From NCBI RefSeq assembly GCF_000252955.1, contig NC_014228.1, positions 682,001 to 746,000 on the forward strand: DNA of 64,000 bases, written 5' to 3'. The notes beneath the pieces were generated by a model that saw only the letters and a list, made by a program, of their open reading frames with translations, ran no database searches and was not told the DNA's origin. Shown piece after piece: positions 23,354 through 32,090 of this stretch. Source of the DNA: Xenorhabdus nematophila ATCC 19061 (GTDB lineage: Bacteria; Pseudomonadota; Gammaproteobacteria; Enterobacterales; Enterobacteriaceae). The stretch's first letter is position 1. Each line of letters starts with the position of its first letter. The translations under genes and the position numbers were made by a program.

Positions 23354-23743
23354 TTACTCTTTTGCTTTAAACAGGTGATGAACGTTATTGGATTTATAAT
23401 TCAGCACAGGGTCGAGTTCTTCCATCGTGAAAGAAAGACCAAGATAACGCTGTGCCATCAGGTCGGCAAAATGGGTTTTGATCAGGGCAAACAGCATTTC
23501 CCCGACTTTTTGCCGATCTTCAAGGCTGCGCCCTGAGCCAATTTTCAATGTCATGTGAACAAATGCGTAATCTTGCTGACCATCTGCCATTTGCCATGTA
23601 TCCAGCCAAATAGCGCGGCTACGGATACCACCCAGCGGGAAAATTCCCGTATCTGCCAGCGCTTGATTCACCTTGGCAAACAATTCCGGCAATTTGGCAA
23701 CTTCACGGATATTTTCGGTACATTCAGCGTAAAAATGTGGCAC
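23354..23743 (-). CDS. hpaF: 5-carboxymethyl-2-hydroxymuconate delta-isomerase
   Basis: A 129-residue isomerase of the CHMI family within the tautomerase superfamily. It begins MPHFYAECTENIREVAKLPEL, with Pro2 as catalytic base, and keeps GAIRSRAIWLDTW-like and IGSGRSLEDRQKVGEMLF motifs (here preceded by FPLGGIRSRAIWLDTWQ). It isomerises 5-carboxymethyl-2-hydroxymuconate before decarboxylation by HpaG. Order hpaD-hpaF is conserved with E. coli. Confidence 0.94.
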   Translation of the reverse strand: MPHFYAECTENIREVAKLPELFAKVNQALADTGIFPLGGIRSRAIWLDTWQMADGQQDYAFVHMTLKIGSGRSLEDRQKVGEMLFALIKTHFADLMAQRYLGLSFTMEELDPVLNYKSNNVHHLFKAKE

Positions 23744-23810
23744 GGTTTTCTCCTGCCAGGTATGTGGTTAATGAATAGAAAGTGTATTAACAGCCAATTT
23801 TATTGGCCGT

Positions 23811-24662
23811 TTAGTTCGGCAATGGGAAAACAGCATTCACTTGTCCTGTTCCTGAACTGGCAAACAGTTCCGTCAAGAATTCCACTTTGCCGTCATAATT
23901 GTCCCAGCCGAGCAAACCAAGCAACATCACCGTATCGTGCATATTGCCTTCACCGCGGCAATATTGCGCATATTCCGGCAACATCTTGCAGAACTCTTTA
24001 AACTTGCCTTCCTTCCAAAGTTGCACAACCCGGCGATCCATCTGTTCATCAAATTCGCGGGTGTAACTGTTCATGCCGGTTTCGGCGCGTTGATCCTCAA
24101 TGAAACTGTGTGACATTGAGCCGCTTGCCAGTACGGCAACAGTGCCATCGTATTTCTCAATCGCCCGTAAAATAGCTTCTCCCAATTTGCGACTGTCTTC
24201 AAACGCATGGACAGTACAAAAGGCCGAAATTGAAATGACCTTAAAATGGCGATCGCTGTTCATGTAGCGCATGGGGACCAACGTGCCATATTCCAGTGTC
24301 AGGCTTGGGATCTCATGTGATTGTGCCCTAACGCCCATCTGGCGCGCTTCTTCCGCAATCATCCGGCCCAATTCAGGATTGCCGTCATATTCGTAGGTCA
24401 TATCGCGGATAAAATGGGGTAGTTCGTTACTGGTATAAATACCGGAAAAATGGTCAGAACAGTTGATGTGATAGGCGCTGTTCACCAGCCAGTGGGTATC
24501 AAACACAATCATGGTATCCACGCCCATTTCACGGCAACGGCGGCTGATTTCTTTGTGCCCGTCAATGGCACTTTTTCGGCAGCCGTGATGCTTGCCCGGT
24601 AATTCGGACAGGTACATCGAAGGGACATGTGTAATTTTCGCTGCTAACGCTAACTTTCCCAT
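23811..24662 (-). CDS. hpaD: 3,4-dihydroxyphenylacetate 2,3-dioxygenase
   Basis: A 283-residue class III (LigB-type) extradiol dioxygenase that performs meta-cleavage of homoprotocatechuate. Visible: KITHVPSMYLSELPGKHHGCR with metal-binding His residues, DTMIVFDTHWLVN, and LASGSMSHSFIEDQRAETG. Follows hpaE on the same strand. Confidence 0.95.
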   Translation of the reverse strand: MGKLALAAKITHVPSMYLSELPGKHHGCRKSAIDGHKEISRRCREMGVDTMIVFDTHWLVNSAYHINCSDHFSGIYTSNELPHFIRDMTYEYDGNPELGRMIAEEARQMGVRAQSHEIPSLTLEYGTLVPMRYMNSDRHFKVISISAFCTVHAFEDSRKLGEAILRAIEKYDGTVAVLASGSMSHSFIEDQRAETGMNSYTREFDEQMDRRVVQLWKEGKFKEFCKMLPEYAQYCRGEGNMHDTVMLLGLLGWDNYDGKVEFLTELFASSGTGQVNAVFPLPN

Positions 24663-24728
24663 AAATCCTCACTCAGTATCAGAATGGCAAACCGTGGTTA
24701 ACGCTGAAATTGATTATTCCGTTGCGAC

Positions 24729-26195
24729 TCAAACGCCCCAACGGGGAATAGGGTGTTCGCCCATTGAAATACAGACATTCTTCACCTCGGCAAAGACTTC
24801 AAAACTGTATTCCCCGCCTTCACGCCCGACACCGGAGGCTTTGATGCCACCAAATGGCTGACGCAGGTCACGAACATTTTGGGCATTGACGAACACCATG
24901 CCCGCTTCAATGCCGCGAGCCAGACGCAACACTTTGCTGACATCTTGTGTCCAGATATACGAAGCCAGACCATATTCCACGTCATTGGCCATGCGCAGCC
25001 CATCTTCTTCGCTCTTGAACGGCAGTAAACAGGCAACAGGGCCGAAAATTTCTTCTTGCGCAACCCGCATACGGTTATCGACATCAGCCAGAACAGTTGG
25101 CCGCAGGAAATGGCCATTTTTCAGATGATCGGGGAGATCACCGGGTTTGTCAGGGCCACCTGCCAGCAGGACTGCACCTTCTTCGACACCCAGTCGAATA
25201 TAGTTGGAGACTTTTTCCCAGTGTTGCTGGCTGATCAGGCTGCCAACCTGGGTATGGGGATCTTGGGGATCGCCGACCCGAAGGCGATTGGCACGTTCAG
25301 CAAAGCGTTTTACGAATTCGGGATAGATGCTTTCCTGTATGAAAATACGCGAGCCTGCTGTGCAGCGCTCGCCATTGAGGGAGAAAATGGTGAACAGGGC
25401 GGCATCCAGCGCACGTTCGATATCAGCATCTTCAAAAATCAGAACAGGTGATTTTCCACCCAGCTCCATAGAATATTTTTTCAGTCCGGCATTCTGCATA
25501 ATCAGGCGGCCGGTTGCTGTTCCACCGGTAAAAGAAATCGCACGAACATCATGATGTTTCACCAGCGCATCACCGGCCGTGTTACCGTAACCCTGTACCA
25601 CGTTCAGCACACCAGCCGGAATACCGGCTTCAAGTGCAAGCTCTCCCAGACGGTTAGCCGTGAGCGGGGAAAGTTCGGACATTTTCAAAACAGCCGTATT
25701 TCCTAAAGCCAGACAAGGTGCGACTTTCCATGTGGCTGTCATGAAAGGGACATTCCACGGAGAAATTAACGCACAAACACCGACAGGCTGAATCAGCGTA
25801 TAATTGAGTATTTTGTCATCAACCGGATAGGTACGCCCGTTCATCTGTTGGCAAGTTTCAGCAAAGAAATTGAAATTCTGTGAAGCCCGTGGGATTAACA
25901 CATTTTGGGTCTGATGAATAGGCAGACCAGTATCTTTCGTTTCCATCGCGGAAATAGCGGGAACATTCTGGTCAATTAACTCACCTAAACGGCGCATCAG
26001 ACGGGCACGTTCTTTCATTGGCGTATTTGCCCACGTCGGAAAGGCGTCTTTGGCGGCAGCAACGGCCAGGTCGATCTCTTCCTGTGCTCCCGAAGCCACT
26101 TCAGCCAGTACTTCGCCCGTTGCGGGGTTGGTTGTTTCAAAATAGGTTTTACTGCCAACGTTTTTACCGTTGATCCAATGATTAATCGTACTCAT
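24729..26195 (-). CDS. hpaE: 5-carboxymethyl-2-hydroxymuconate semialdehyde dehydrogenase
   Basis: A 488-residue NAD-dependent aldehyde dehydrogenase that oxidises the ring-cleavage product. Motifs: ISPWNVPFMTATWKVAPCLA, catalytic Glu in YSMELGGKSPVLIFEDAD, catalytic Cys in SLNGERCTAGSRIFIQ and the HpaE-typical end SFEVFAEVKNVCISMGEHPI. Its start ATG overlaps the hpaG2 stop (ATGA), indicating coupling. Confidence 0.96.
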   Translation of the reverse strand: MSTINHWINGKNVGSKTYFETTNPATGEVLAEVASGAQEEIDLAVAAAKDAFPTWANTPMKERARLMRRLGELIDQNVPAISAMETKDTGLPIHQTQNVLIPRASQNFNFFAETCQQMNGRTYPVDDKILNYTLIQPVGVCALISPWNVPFMTATWKVAPCLALGNTAVLKMSELSPLTANRLGELALEAGIPAGVLNVVQGYGNTAGDALVKHHDVRAISFTGGTATGRLIMQNAGLKKYSMELGGKSPVLIFEDADIERALDAALFTIFSLNGERCTAGSRIFIQESIYPEFVKRFAERANRLRVGDPQDPHTQVGSLISQQHWEKVSNYIRLGVEEGAVLLAGGPDKPGDLPDHLKNGHFLRPTVLADVDNRMRVAQEEIFGPVACLLPFKSEEDGLRMANDVEYGLASYIWTQDVSKVLRLARGIEAGMVFVNAQNVRDLRQPFGGIKASGVGREGGEYSFEVFAEVKNVCISMGEHPIPRWGV

Positions 26196-26956
26196 GACAA
26201 ACTTTCCTCATATTCTTGCTGGCTGACAATGTGATTCACCAGACGCCCGATACCTTCGACCTCCACGATGACTTCATCACCCAGCACAACATCGGACAGC
26301 CCTTCTGGCGTACCTGTGGCGATCATGTCACCCGGCTGTAATGTCATAAAATCACTGAGATAGGCGATCAGGAAGGGAATATCGAAAATCAAATCGGCGG
26401 TTGTACCCTGTTGACGTAATTCACCATTTACCCATGTTCTCAGGGTCAGATTATGGGGATCGGCGATTTGGTCTTTATCGACGATCCACGGGCCAATGGG
26501 CGTGAGTGTATCGCGGCTTTTGACGCGTAGATTGGGGCGATAGTAATTCTCTAGATAATCGCGGATGGCGTAATCATTGCAAACGGTATAGCCGGCAACA
26601 TAATCCATCGCATTTTCTTTGGCGACTTTATGAGCAGTCTTGCCGATAACGACAACTAATTCTGCTTCATAATGCATATATTCGACATGGTCGGGACGGA
26701 CGGAAATCTGACGATGCCCTGTTAAGCTATTGGCAGCTTTGATAAATACCAAAGGTTCTTCCGGTGGTTTAAATGCCAGTTCTGTTGCGTGATCGGCATA
26801 ATTCAGCCCCAATGCAAACAGTGTTCCGTTGGCGGGAGGAAGCCATAAAACATCTTCACCGCTTACCCGGCTTCCATCAGGTAAAAAAATATTTTCCTGC
26901 GCATCAACGGTGACATTCAGATCCTGCCCCTGATAATGAATTTTTGCGTGTTTCAT
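26192..26956 (-). CDS. hpaG2: HpaG2, OPET decarboxylase/HHDD isomerase C-terminal-type subunit
   Basis: A 254-residue fumarylacetoacetate-hydrolase fold protein matching the C-terminal half of E. coli HpaG: LFALGLNYADHATELAFKPPEE, SVRPDHVEYMHYEAELVVVIG with metal-binding Glu residues, and GYTVCNDYAIRDYLENYYRP. In E. coli the two FAH domains are one bifunctional protein. Here they are two genes overlapping by 4 bp (ATGA). Together they decarboxylate and isomerise the pathway intermediate. Confidence 0.94.
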   Translation of the reverse strand: MKHAKIHYQGQDLNVTVDAQENIFLPDGSRVSGEDVLWLPPANGTLFALGLNYADHATELAFKPPEEPLVFIKAANSLTGHRQISVRPDHVEYMHYEAELVVVIGKTAHKVAKENAMDYVAGYTVCNDYAIRDYLENYYRPNLRVKSRDTLTPIGPWIVDKDQIADPHNLTLRTWVNGELRQQGTTADLIFDIPFLIAYLSDFMTLQPGDMIATGTPEGLSDVVLGDEVIVEVEGIGRLVNHIVSQQEYEESLS

Positions 26957-27585
26957 TTCTGACCTCCTGCCAATGCGACGGTATTTTCCAGGTCAGGGAA
27001 GCCCACGGCTTTGAGTGTGATTTTGTCGGCAGGATGCAGGATAACCCGCTGGTGGGGAGTGCCCAGCAGAATAACATCTCCGGTTTTTAATGTGGCAAAT
27101 TCGCTCAACGCTGCCAACAATTCTGATGCTGAACGCACCAAATCTTTGGTTGACCAGCGATCAACGTCCTGACCATTGACCTCTGTCACGATATCCAGTG
27201 ATTCCACTGAACTGACTTGAATCATTTGACCTATCGGGCAAAAACCATCACGACACTTTGCTTTAATAGCCGGACGGTAAAATGATGTTTCTGGTAAGCT
27301 GACTTCATTTGCCAGGGCATAGCCAGCAATGTACTGACTGGCATCTTGGGCAGAAACTTTGCGTGAAGTCTGGCCAATGAACACAGCCAGTGTTGCGCCG
27401 CTTTGTACCGTTTCCCCGATGGGATGAGGGATTACATCACCAGATCCAATCACGGTATTGCGGGGTTTAATAAACCAAATTGGAGTTTTGGGTGGTGTTT
27501 TGTAAGGTGCTTCATGAAACGCCCTGTGCCAGTAATCTATCTGGCTGCGGTGGTTGAGGGCGACAGCAAAAACAGTACCTATCAT
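26953..27585 (-). CDS. hpaG1: HpaG1, OPET decarboxylase/isomerase N-terminal-type subunit
   Basis: A 210-residue FAH-fold protein matching the N-terminal half of E. coli HpaG (MIGTVFAVALNHRSQIDYW, PPKTPIWFIKPRNTVIG, YIAGYALANEVSLPETSFYR). Start 27585 is preceded by AAGGAGTTGTTA; the longer upstream frame is rejected. It is the promoter-proximal gene of the hpaG1-G2-E-D-F-ssadh-H-I-X-A set and is divergent from hpaR. Confidence 0.92.
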   Translation of the reverse strand: MIGTVFAVALNHRSQIDYWHRAFHEAPYKTPPKTPIWFIKPRNTVIGSGDVIPHPIGETVQSGATLAVFIGQTSRKVSAQDASQYIAGYALANEVSLPETSFYRPAIKAKCRDGFCPIGQMIQVSSVESLDIVTEVNGQDVDRWSTKDLVRSASELLAALSEFATLKTGDVILLGTPHQRVILHPADKITLKAVGFPDLENTVALAGGQK

Positions 27586-27973
27586 TAACAACTCCTTGAA
27601 ATTCGGATGAGGCGTCACGAGCATGTTTATTAATATATTAATAAACTATGTATTGGGAATCTTCAATATGTTAATTTGATTGTTAATTTTAATTGTGATC
27701 CATGTAACAACACTTTATTTGTGATTATCTTTACCATATAAAGATCAAGTCGTTATATTTTTACACAGGGTCATTTGAGATTATTTTTAACTTTTAGTTA
27801 ACTTTTTTTTAGCGGGATGATTTTATTTGTTTGTTAATATTGAAGTCTTTTCCCTTTATGGATAAATATGAGCGTGTTAGTCTTTTTAATGTTTATGTTA
27901 TCTATAATAAATAACGTTAGCGTTAAACTTATAGAGAATGACTAACAATTAACTTAAAGAGTTACTTTTACTT
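27586..27973. promoter_or_regulatory. Divergent hpaG1/hpaR control region
   Basis: A 388-bp AT-rich region between the operon and its repressor. ATATTAATAAAC repeats near 27630-27650 and TTAACTTTTAGTTAAC at about 27789-27804 are inverted repeats of the kind MarR-type repressors bind. In E. coli HpaR represses the meta operon and itself from this position. The operator assignment is inference. Confidence 0.5.
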
Positions 27974-28429
27974 ATGCATGAATCCTTGACTATTGCATTA
28001 CTTCAGGCGCGGGAAACCGCTATGGGTTTTTTTCGCCCTATTTTAAAGAGTTATAATTTGACTGAGCAGCAATGGCGTATTATACGCGTACTTGCAAATA
28101 GCCGTTCTATTGATTTTCATGACTTGGCTTGTCTCACTTGTATTTTACGTCCAAGCCTGACCGGTATTCTGACGCGTATGGAGCGTGACGGGCTTATCTT
28201 TCGCTTAAAACCGATGAATGACCAACGTAAGCTATATGTTTCTTTAACACCAGAAGGTCAAGAGCTTTACGAGCAAGCAAAAGGCGAAGTTGAAGAAGGT
28301 TATGAGGCAATTCAGGCCGCTTTTTCTCAGGAAAAAATGAATCAACTCTTAGTGTTATTGGATGAATTTATTGCCATTGGAAACCATTCTCAGGAAAATA
28401 TGGATGAAGAAAGCGAACAAGAGCTTTAA
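27974..28429 (+). CDS. hpaR: HpaR, MarR-family repressor of the homoprotocatechuate operon
   Basis: A 151-residue MarR/SlyA-type winged-helix protein: MHESLTIALLQARETAMGFF, LTEQQWRIIRVLANSRSIDF, the recognition helix LRPSLTGILTRMERDGLI and wing LKPMNDQRKLYVSLTPEGQ are nearly identical to E. coli HpaR as I know it. It represses the meta-cleavage operon until an aromatic inducer binds. Divergent from hpaG1. Confidence 0.95.
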   Translation: MHESLTIALLQARETAMGFFRPILKSYNLTEQQWRIIRVLANSRSIDFHDLACLTCILRPSLTGILTRMERDGLIFRLKPMNDQRKLYVSLTPEGQELYEQAKGEVEEGYEAIQAAFSQEKMNQLLVLLDEFIAIGNHSQENMDEESEQEL

Positions 28430-28477
28430 GGCATTATTAATGTATTAATCAGTTGGTTCATCGATGGTAGCATAAAG

Positions 28478-28530
28478 GCCGCCGTAATGAATTGCGCATG
28501 GGAATTATGCAGTATATTGCGGCGGTTTTT
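28478..28530 (+). terminator. Probable hpaR terminator
   Basis: The GC-rich arms GCCGCCG and TGCGGCGG are separated by about 38 bp of less ordered sequence and followed by TTTTTCTATT, about 50 bp after the hpaR stop. The long loop lowers confidence. Confidence 0.55.
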
Positions 28531-29330
28531 CTATTCAATTTGTAGCTTCATTATCTGAACTTGGCCATCAAATATATTCCCGATAGTTTTTAAGGCTCAA
28601 AATAGACTTAACTGTATGTTAAACACTCAAATTTCAACTCAATGATAAAAACATAAATCAGTTTCCTCCTAAAATTTATGTTGCCACTGTGTTTCAATAT
28701 TGAATTATCAGGTATTTGGGATATTGATGATTGGCATAAGGTATATTCCAATGCTTTATATAATAAATATATTTTTTATTAACTTTATCCCAATATAAGA
28801 GATTATCATTAGTATATGAAGAAAGTCGTTTATTAAATTTTATTGCTGAGAGTTATAGTTATCTCGGGTTGGAATATATTTATCATGTTAATTCTCTAAA
28901 AAAGCGAGCAGAAGAAAATCCAGAATTAAGATATAAATATAGGGAATCTCTAAAAAGTCCCAATACAAAAAATAAGGTCAATTTTGCACTCACTCATCAA
29001 TAAATTGACCTTATTGTGTATGACTTTTTCTTGCTTTTTTAGCGGAGAAAATAAATTAATGGCTCTACAGGATTCAATAATAACAATTAATTAATTGTTT
29101 TTAAATGATTTTATTTTTTTCAATTATCTACCATACCCCATATAATACTCCCATATTATTTTGCCTCTGTTTACCAGATTTCTTTCTGGCTGGCACTATG
29201 GTGAGTAAGGTTTTTATTGCAAAAATATCATCAATAAAACAAATGTTTCCAAAAATGAAATAATAGTTTCAAAATGATCTATTGGTTATTTTATTAATAT
29301 AGTAGCTCACCAGATTTCATTATGACCAAA
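28531..29330. other. AT-rich interval with a gene remnant and hairpin
   Basis: No intact gene. A plus-strand open frame of about 78 codons without a start (ends 28999-29001) includes RLLNFIAESYSYLGLEYIYH and may be the 3' end of a lost gene. A perfect 14-bp inverted repeat (28971-28984 with 29002-29015) overlaps its end and is followed by a T-rich tract, resembling a terminator. The rest up to 29330 is AT-rich and unrecognised. Confidence 0.4.
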
Positions 29331-29660
29331 TTACAACCATCGAGATAACGGTGAATACTCAGCCAAATATTTATCTAAAGATTTATCATTAAGGATTTTA
29401 GCTTCAAACAATGGTTTATTTATTTCATTTAAAACCTTAAGATCTTCATGGCAACCTGTATTTTCAAAAATAAATAGCAATGCTTTATCAACAAATTCAA
29501 TTTCTCCAAAATATTTAGCCTCCACAATCAAATGTATAATTCTAGTTTTGATTTCTTTACTTTTAAAATAATAATTATCTTCGAGTGAGCGCTCATTAGA
29601 ATAGAGATAATCTAATTCTTCAGATAAAAACTCAAAGTTTAAATAAAAATAATTATTCAT
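29331..29660 (-). CDS. Hypothetical 109-residue acidic protein
   Basis: Starts MNNYFYLNFEFLSEELDYLY; very low GC, acidic and predicted all-helical, with no signal peptide or membrane segment. Size and composition resemble immunity proteins of polymorphic or contact-dependent toxins, but I see no motif that proves it and there is no toxin next to it. It stands alone between gene-free stretches. Possibly a cargo gene of the neighbouring mobile element. Confidence 0.5.
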   Translation of the reverse strand: MNNYFYLNFEFLSEELDYLYSNERSLEDNYYFKSKEIKTRIIHLIVEAKYFGEIEFVDKALLFIFENTGCHEDLKVLNEINKPLFEAKILNDKSLDKYLAEYSPLSRWL

Positions 29661-29759
29661 TTTATAAATTCATATATTCAGGAAAACATATTACCATGAA
29701 AATAAAAATAACAACTATAAATATTATTTATCCTCATGGCTTATTTCATTGAAACCAAA

Positions 29760-30044
29760 CTATTCAGTAGGATCTTTGCGAGCCTTACGTTCAATAGGCT
29801 GACCATCATATGAATCAAAATAACGGCTAGGCCAGATTTCTGAAGGTTGTATTCCGAGATAATTCGCAATAATCCATTCACCTTTTGGCCAAGGCCTGCT
29901 GAGAGTATTAGCTAACGTTGATGAACTTAATCCTGCTTGGCGGGAGACAGCCGCTAAGGTAGTACCACGCTTACGTAATGCAGCAATAATATCAGCTTGA
30001 TGCCAGTCTTTTTTAAGATAAACCATTCCTGCTACCCCTTCCAT
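29760..30044 (-). CDS. Ner/Nlp (SfsB)-like DNA-binding protein
   Basis: A 94-residue helix-turn-helix protein. KDWHQADIIAALRKRGTTLA followed by SRQAGLSSSTLANTLSRPWP and the ILxxP-type IWPSRYF motif match the Mu Ner / enterobacterial Nlp (SfsB) family of small regulators. It is read towards lower coordinates, downstream of a tyrosine recombinase on the same strand. Likely a mobile-element regulator. Confidence 0.85.
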   Translation of the reverse strand: MEGVAGMVYLKKDWHQADIIAALRKRGTTLAAVSRQAGLSSSTLANTLSRPWPKGEWIIANYLGIQPSEIWPSRYFDSYDGQPIERKARKDPTE

Positions 30045-30067
30045 TAATTAATATTGATGGTGGCAAT

Positions 30068-30265
30068 TCAGACAGGGTTCGCGGACCGGCGTTCACTTCC
30101 GGCAAGGCAAAGCCTTCCCCGCCTGAACCGCCATTGAAGGACGATAGCAGACACACTGGCAAAAAGATTATTTACCAGTGCCCGTGAACGCAAGGCCGCG
30201 ACGCCTTGACCATTGGATTGTGCCAATGGCGAGACTACTTTAACTGATTGTTTTAGCTTACTCAA
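30068..30265 (-). CDS. Small ORF of unknown function after the recombinase gene
   Basis: A 65-codon frame starting MSKLKQSVKVVSPLAQSNGQ and ending RRGRLCLAGSERRSANPV, 17 bp after the recombinase stop. It is Arg-rich at the C-terminus. Such short conserved frames occur next to integrase-type genes in enterobacterial islands, but I cannot name a family and it could be non-coding. Confidence 0.3.
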   Translation of the reverse strand: MSKLKQSVKVVSPLAQSNGQGVAALRSRALVNNLFASVSAIVLQWRFRRGRLCLAGSERRSANPV

Positions 30266-30282
30266 TAACTGAACGACTAAGT

Positions 30283-31200
30283 TTAACGGCTATAAACTCG
30301 CTCAACGTAACGCCCACGACCATCACCATGACCTAAATCTATTGAAACCAGCGCCCTTGCTTCCTGACGGCTAAAACCATTCTGTTGGTAAAAATTCAGT
30401 GCATCCTGCGCCCACGCATAGCGCAGGCTATGAGGAGAGTGACAACCTACTAAACCAATCCTTGTGGTGTGTTTCCGCCAATAGTTCATGGTCTGCTTAA
30501 GATCGGGTTTTTCAATCAACCTGCCGCCTCGTTGCTCTGCAATAGCAATGGCCTGATCGACAGCTTCTTTTACAGCAGCAACATTCAATACGCGGGTTTG
30601 TCTTGGTCTGCCGTCTTTTGTACCGAAAACAACATGCAATTTTGGCTCTGGTTGTTCTAATTGTTTCCGCCAGCTTTTCAATGAAGCACTACACTGCACC
30701 GCTTCCTGAGAACGTAACCCCATCAATCGGGCAAGTTTCAGTGTGGCCGAAAATCCGGCATCACGTTCCAGTGCCTTCTGATAAACAGCCTGAAATGTGG
30801 TATCAGGGATCGCCTGCTTTGTTCCCGCGCGACTGGCTCCACTTAATCCCAATGCCTGATTACTCAAACGCGGAGAAGTTTCCAGTTTCTCCCTGCCTGC
30901 CATGCGGAAAATATTGCGTAGCGCGGACATTTCATTCTGCACCGTTCGTTTAGCAACACCCTGAGATAAACGGGTATCAACGTAATGTTCTACATGCTTG
31001 GCTTTCAAATGGCTGAGACTTTTAACCTGAATATTCAGGCTCAATAACAACGCACCTAAACGCCCTGCAATCCGAATGTGGTCATGACAGGTTTTATGGC
31101 TGCCACCACCCTGACGGGCAAAAAACTTTAATTCCTTAATCAATCGACTCATCGGCTTTTCCTTACTTAACCTTTCAACATGATGCGATCTCTGACGCAC
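30283..31200 (-). CDS. Tyrosine recombinase / integrase-domain protein
   Basis: A 305-residue phage-integrase-fold protein. The N-terminal SAM-like DNA-binding half holds the conserved block KRTVQNEMSALRNIFRMAG. The catalytic half shows the first Arg in LARLMGLRSQEAVQ, the HxxR box in HSPHSLRYAWAQ, and the terminal DLGHGDGRGRYVERVY with the nucleophilic Tyr. A MSRLIKELKF start 16 residues in is also possible. A related but truncated copy is at 54343-55079. Upstream lies a hairpin with the stem GGCGTCACTT, also found upstream of the second copy. Confidence 0.85.
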   Translation of the reverse strand: MRQRSHHVERLSKEKPMSRLIKELKFFARQGGGSHKTCHDHIRIAGRLGALLLSLNIQVKSLSHLKAKHVEHYVDTRLSQGVAKRTVQNEMSALRNIFRMAGREKLETSPRLSNQALGLSGASRAGTKQAIPDTTFQAVYQKALERDAGFSATLKLARLMGLRSQEAVQCSASLKSWRKQLEQPEPKLHVVFGTKDGRPRQTRVLNVAAVKEAVDQAIAIAEQRGGRLIEKPDLKQTMNYWRKHTTRIGLVGCHSPHSLRYAWAQDALNFYQQNGFSRQEARALVSIDLGHGDGRGRYVERVYSR

Positions 31201-31800
31201 GACAGGGCGGACAAAACAGGAAATACCGGCTTTGCCCCTGACAGATATCTGTGCGCCAGAGTGAACGCGTGTTGAGGTATTGCGGGGTATCGGTTGAGTA
31301 CGCGGTACTACCGCCTGTATTAACAGGTTATCCCTACTGGCAAAATGCCAGCCTCGATATCGTCAGGTTCTCCTTTTGATACTTTTTTAATCTATAGAAT
31401 GCAGTGTCAGATGCACTGTGTGGTTAAGCAGGCGTGAGCCTATCATTATCAGGTTGTTCTTTTGCTGCGGCGTCACTTTCAGCGGTAAACCGGCAAAAAG
31501 TGACGCCTTAACTCCACAAACAGTCAAAAAAGTGGCGCAAGCATTGAAATGCCAGCAGGTACAGAAAATACCGCAAGATGAAGTGTCAAATAGCAGTTAT
31601 GCGTTAATTAGTTAGATGCAGAAAAGTTGTCCACTGGATATTTCAAACAGAAATCATAACAGTGTGAATGCAATGTGTAAGATGTAAGAATAATTTTGTG
31701 GTATAGCGTGAAGTGCGTGATTCGGCGTTCAATGCGCTAGTTGACAGTATAAAAACGCCCTTTGGGGGTATTTTTAGTTTAAAAAACCTTCATCTTTAGA
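31201..31800. other. Non-coding upstream region of the first recombinase
   Basis: About 600 bp with no assured gene. It holds an 11-bp inverted repeat (31469-31479 and 31497-31507). A 65-codon plus-strand frame (31418-31615) crosses this hairpin and is considered doubtful. Confidence 0.4.
31469..31507. repeat. Hairpin with stem GGCGTCACTTT
   Basis: GGCGTCACTTT pairs perfectly with AAAGTGACGCC across a 17-nt loop. A hairpin with the same stem core lies at 55535-55580, also upstream of a homologous recombinase. Confidence 0.7.
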
Positions 31801-32090
31801 CAAGGGGTTTATGTCTGACAATATCTGCTTTCAAAGGTGCGCAGATGTACCGCAATACTTGCTCTCCTTTTCAGGCTACAGGAGTTAATGAGCAACTTGT
31901 ATGTTTGGTTTGCTTTTAAAATCGTTGCGTAGTGTAGTACCCGGATGGCTGGATGACAGGAGCAACTTTGGCCATGAGCCAGTAAGACAGATTTTGCAGC
32001 AGCCATTCATCCTCAGTATATCGAACAGTATCTCTGGCACCTGCTGTACGGGTAGCCCGCATTAACAAGGTTGATAACCGGAGGAGCTTT
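31801..32090 (+). other. 5' non-coding leader of the IS110-type element
   Basis: About 290 bp upstream of the transposase with no gene. In IS110-group elements the 5' non-coding end encodes the bridge RNA that selects target and donor DNA, so this leader is the candidate location. It was not folded here. Confidence 0.4.

Noticed and set aside
29331..29660. Firm immunity-protein annotation
   Set aside because: Only size, charge and position suggest it; there is no toxin partner or diagnostic motif.
31418..31615. 65-codon plus-strand frame
   Set aside because: It crosses the conserved hairpin upstream of the recombinase and has no family resemblance.
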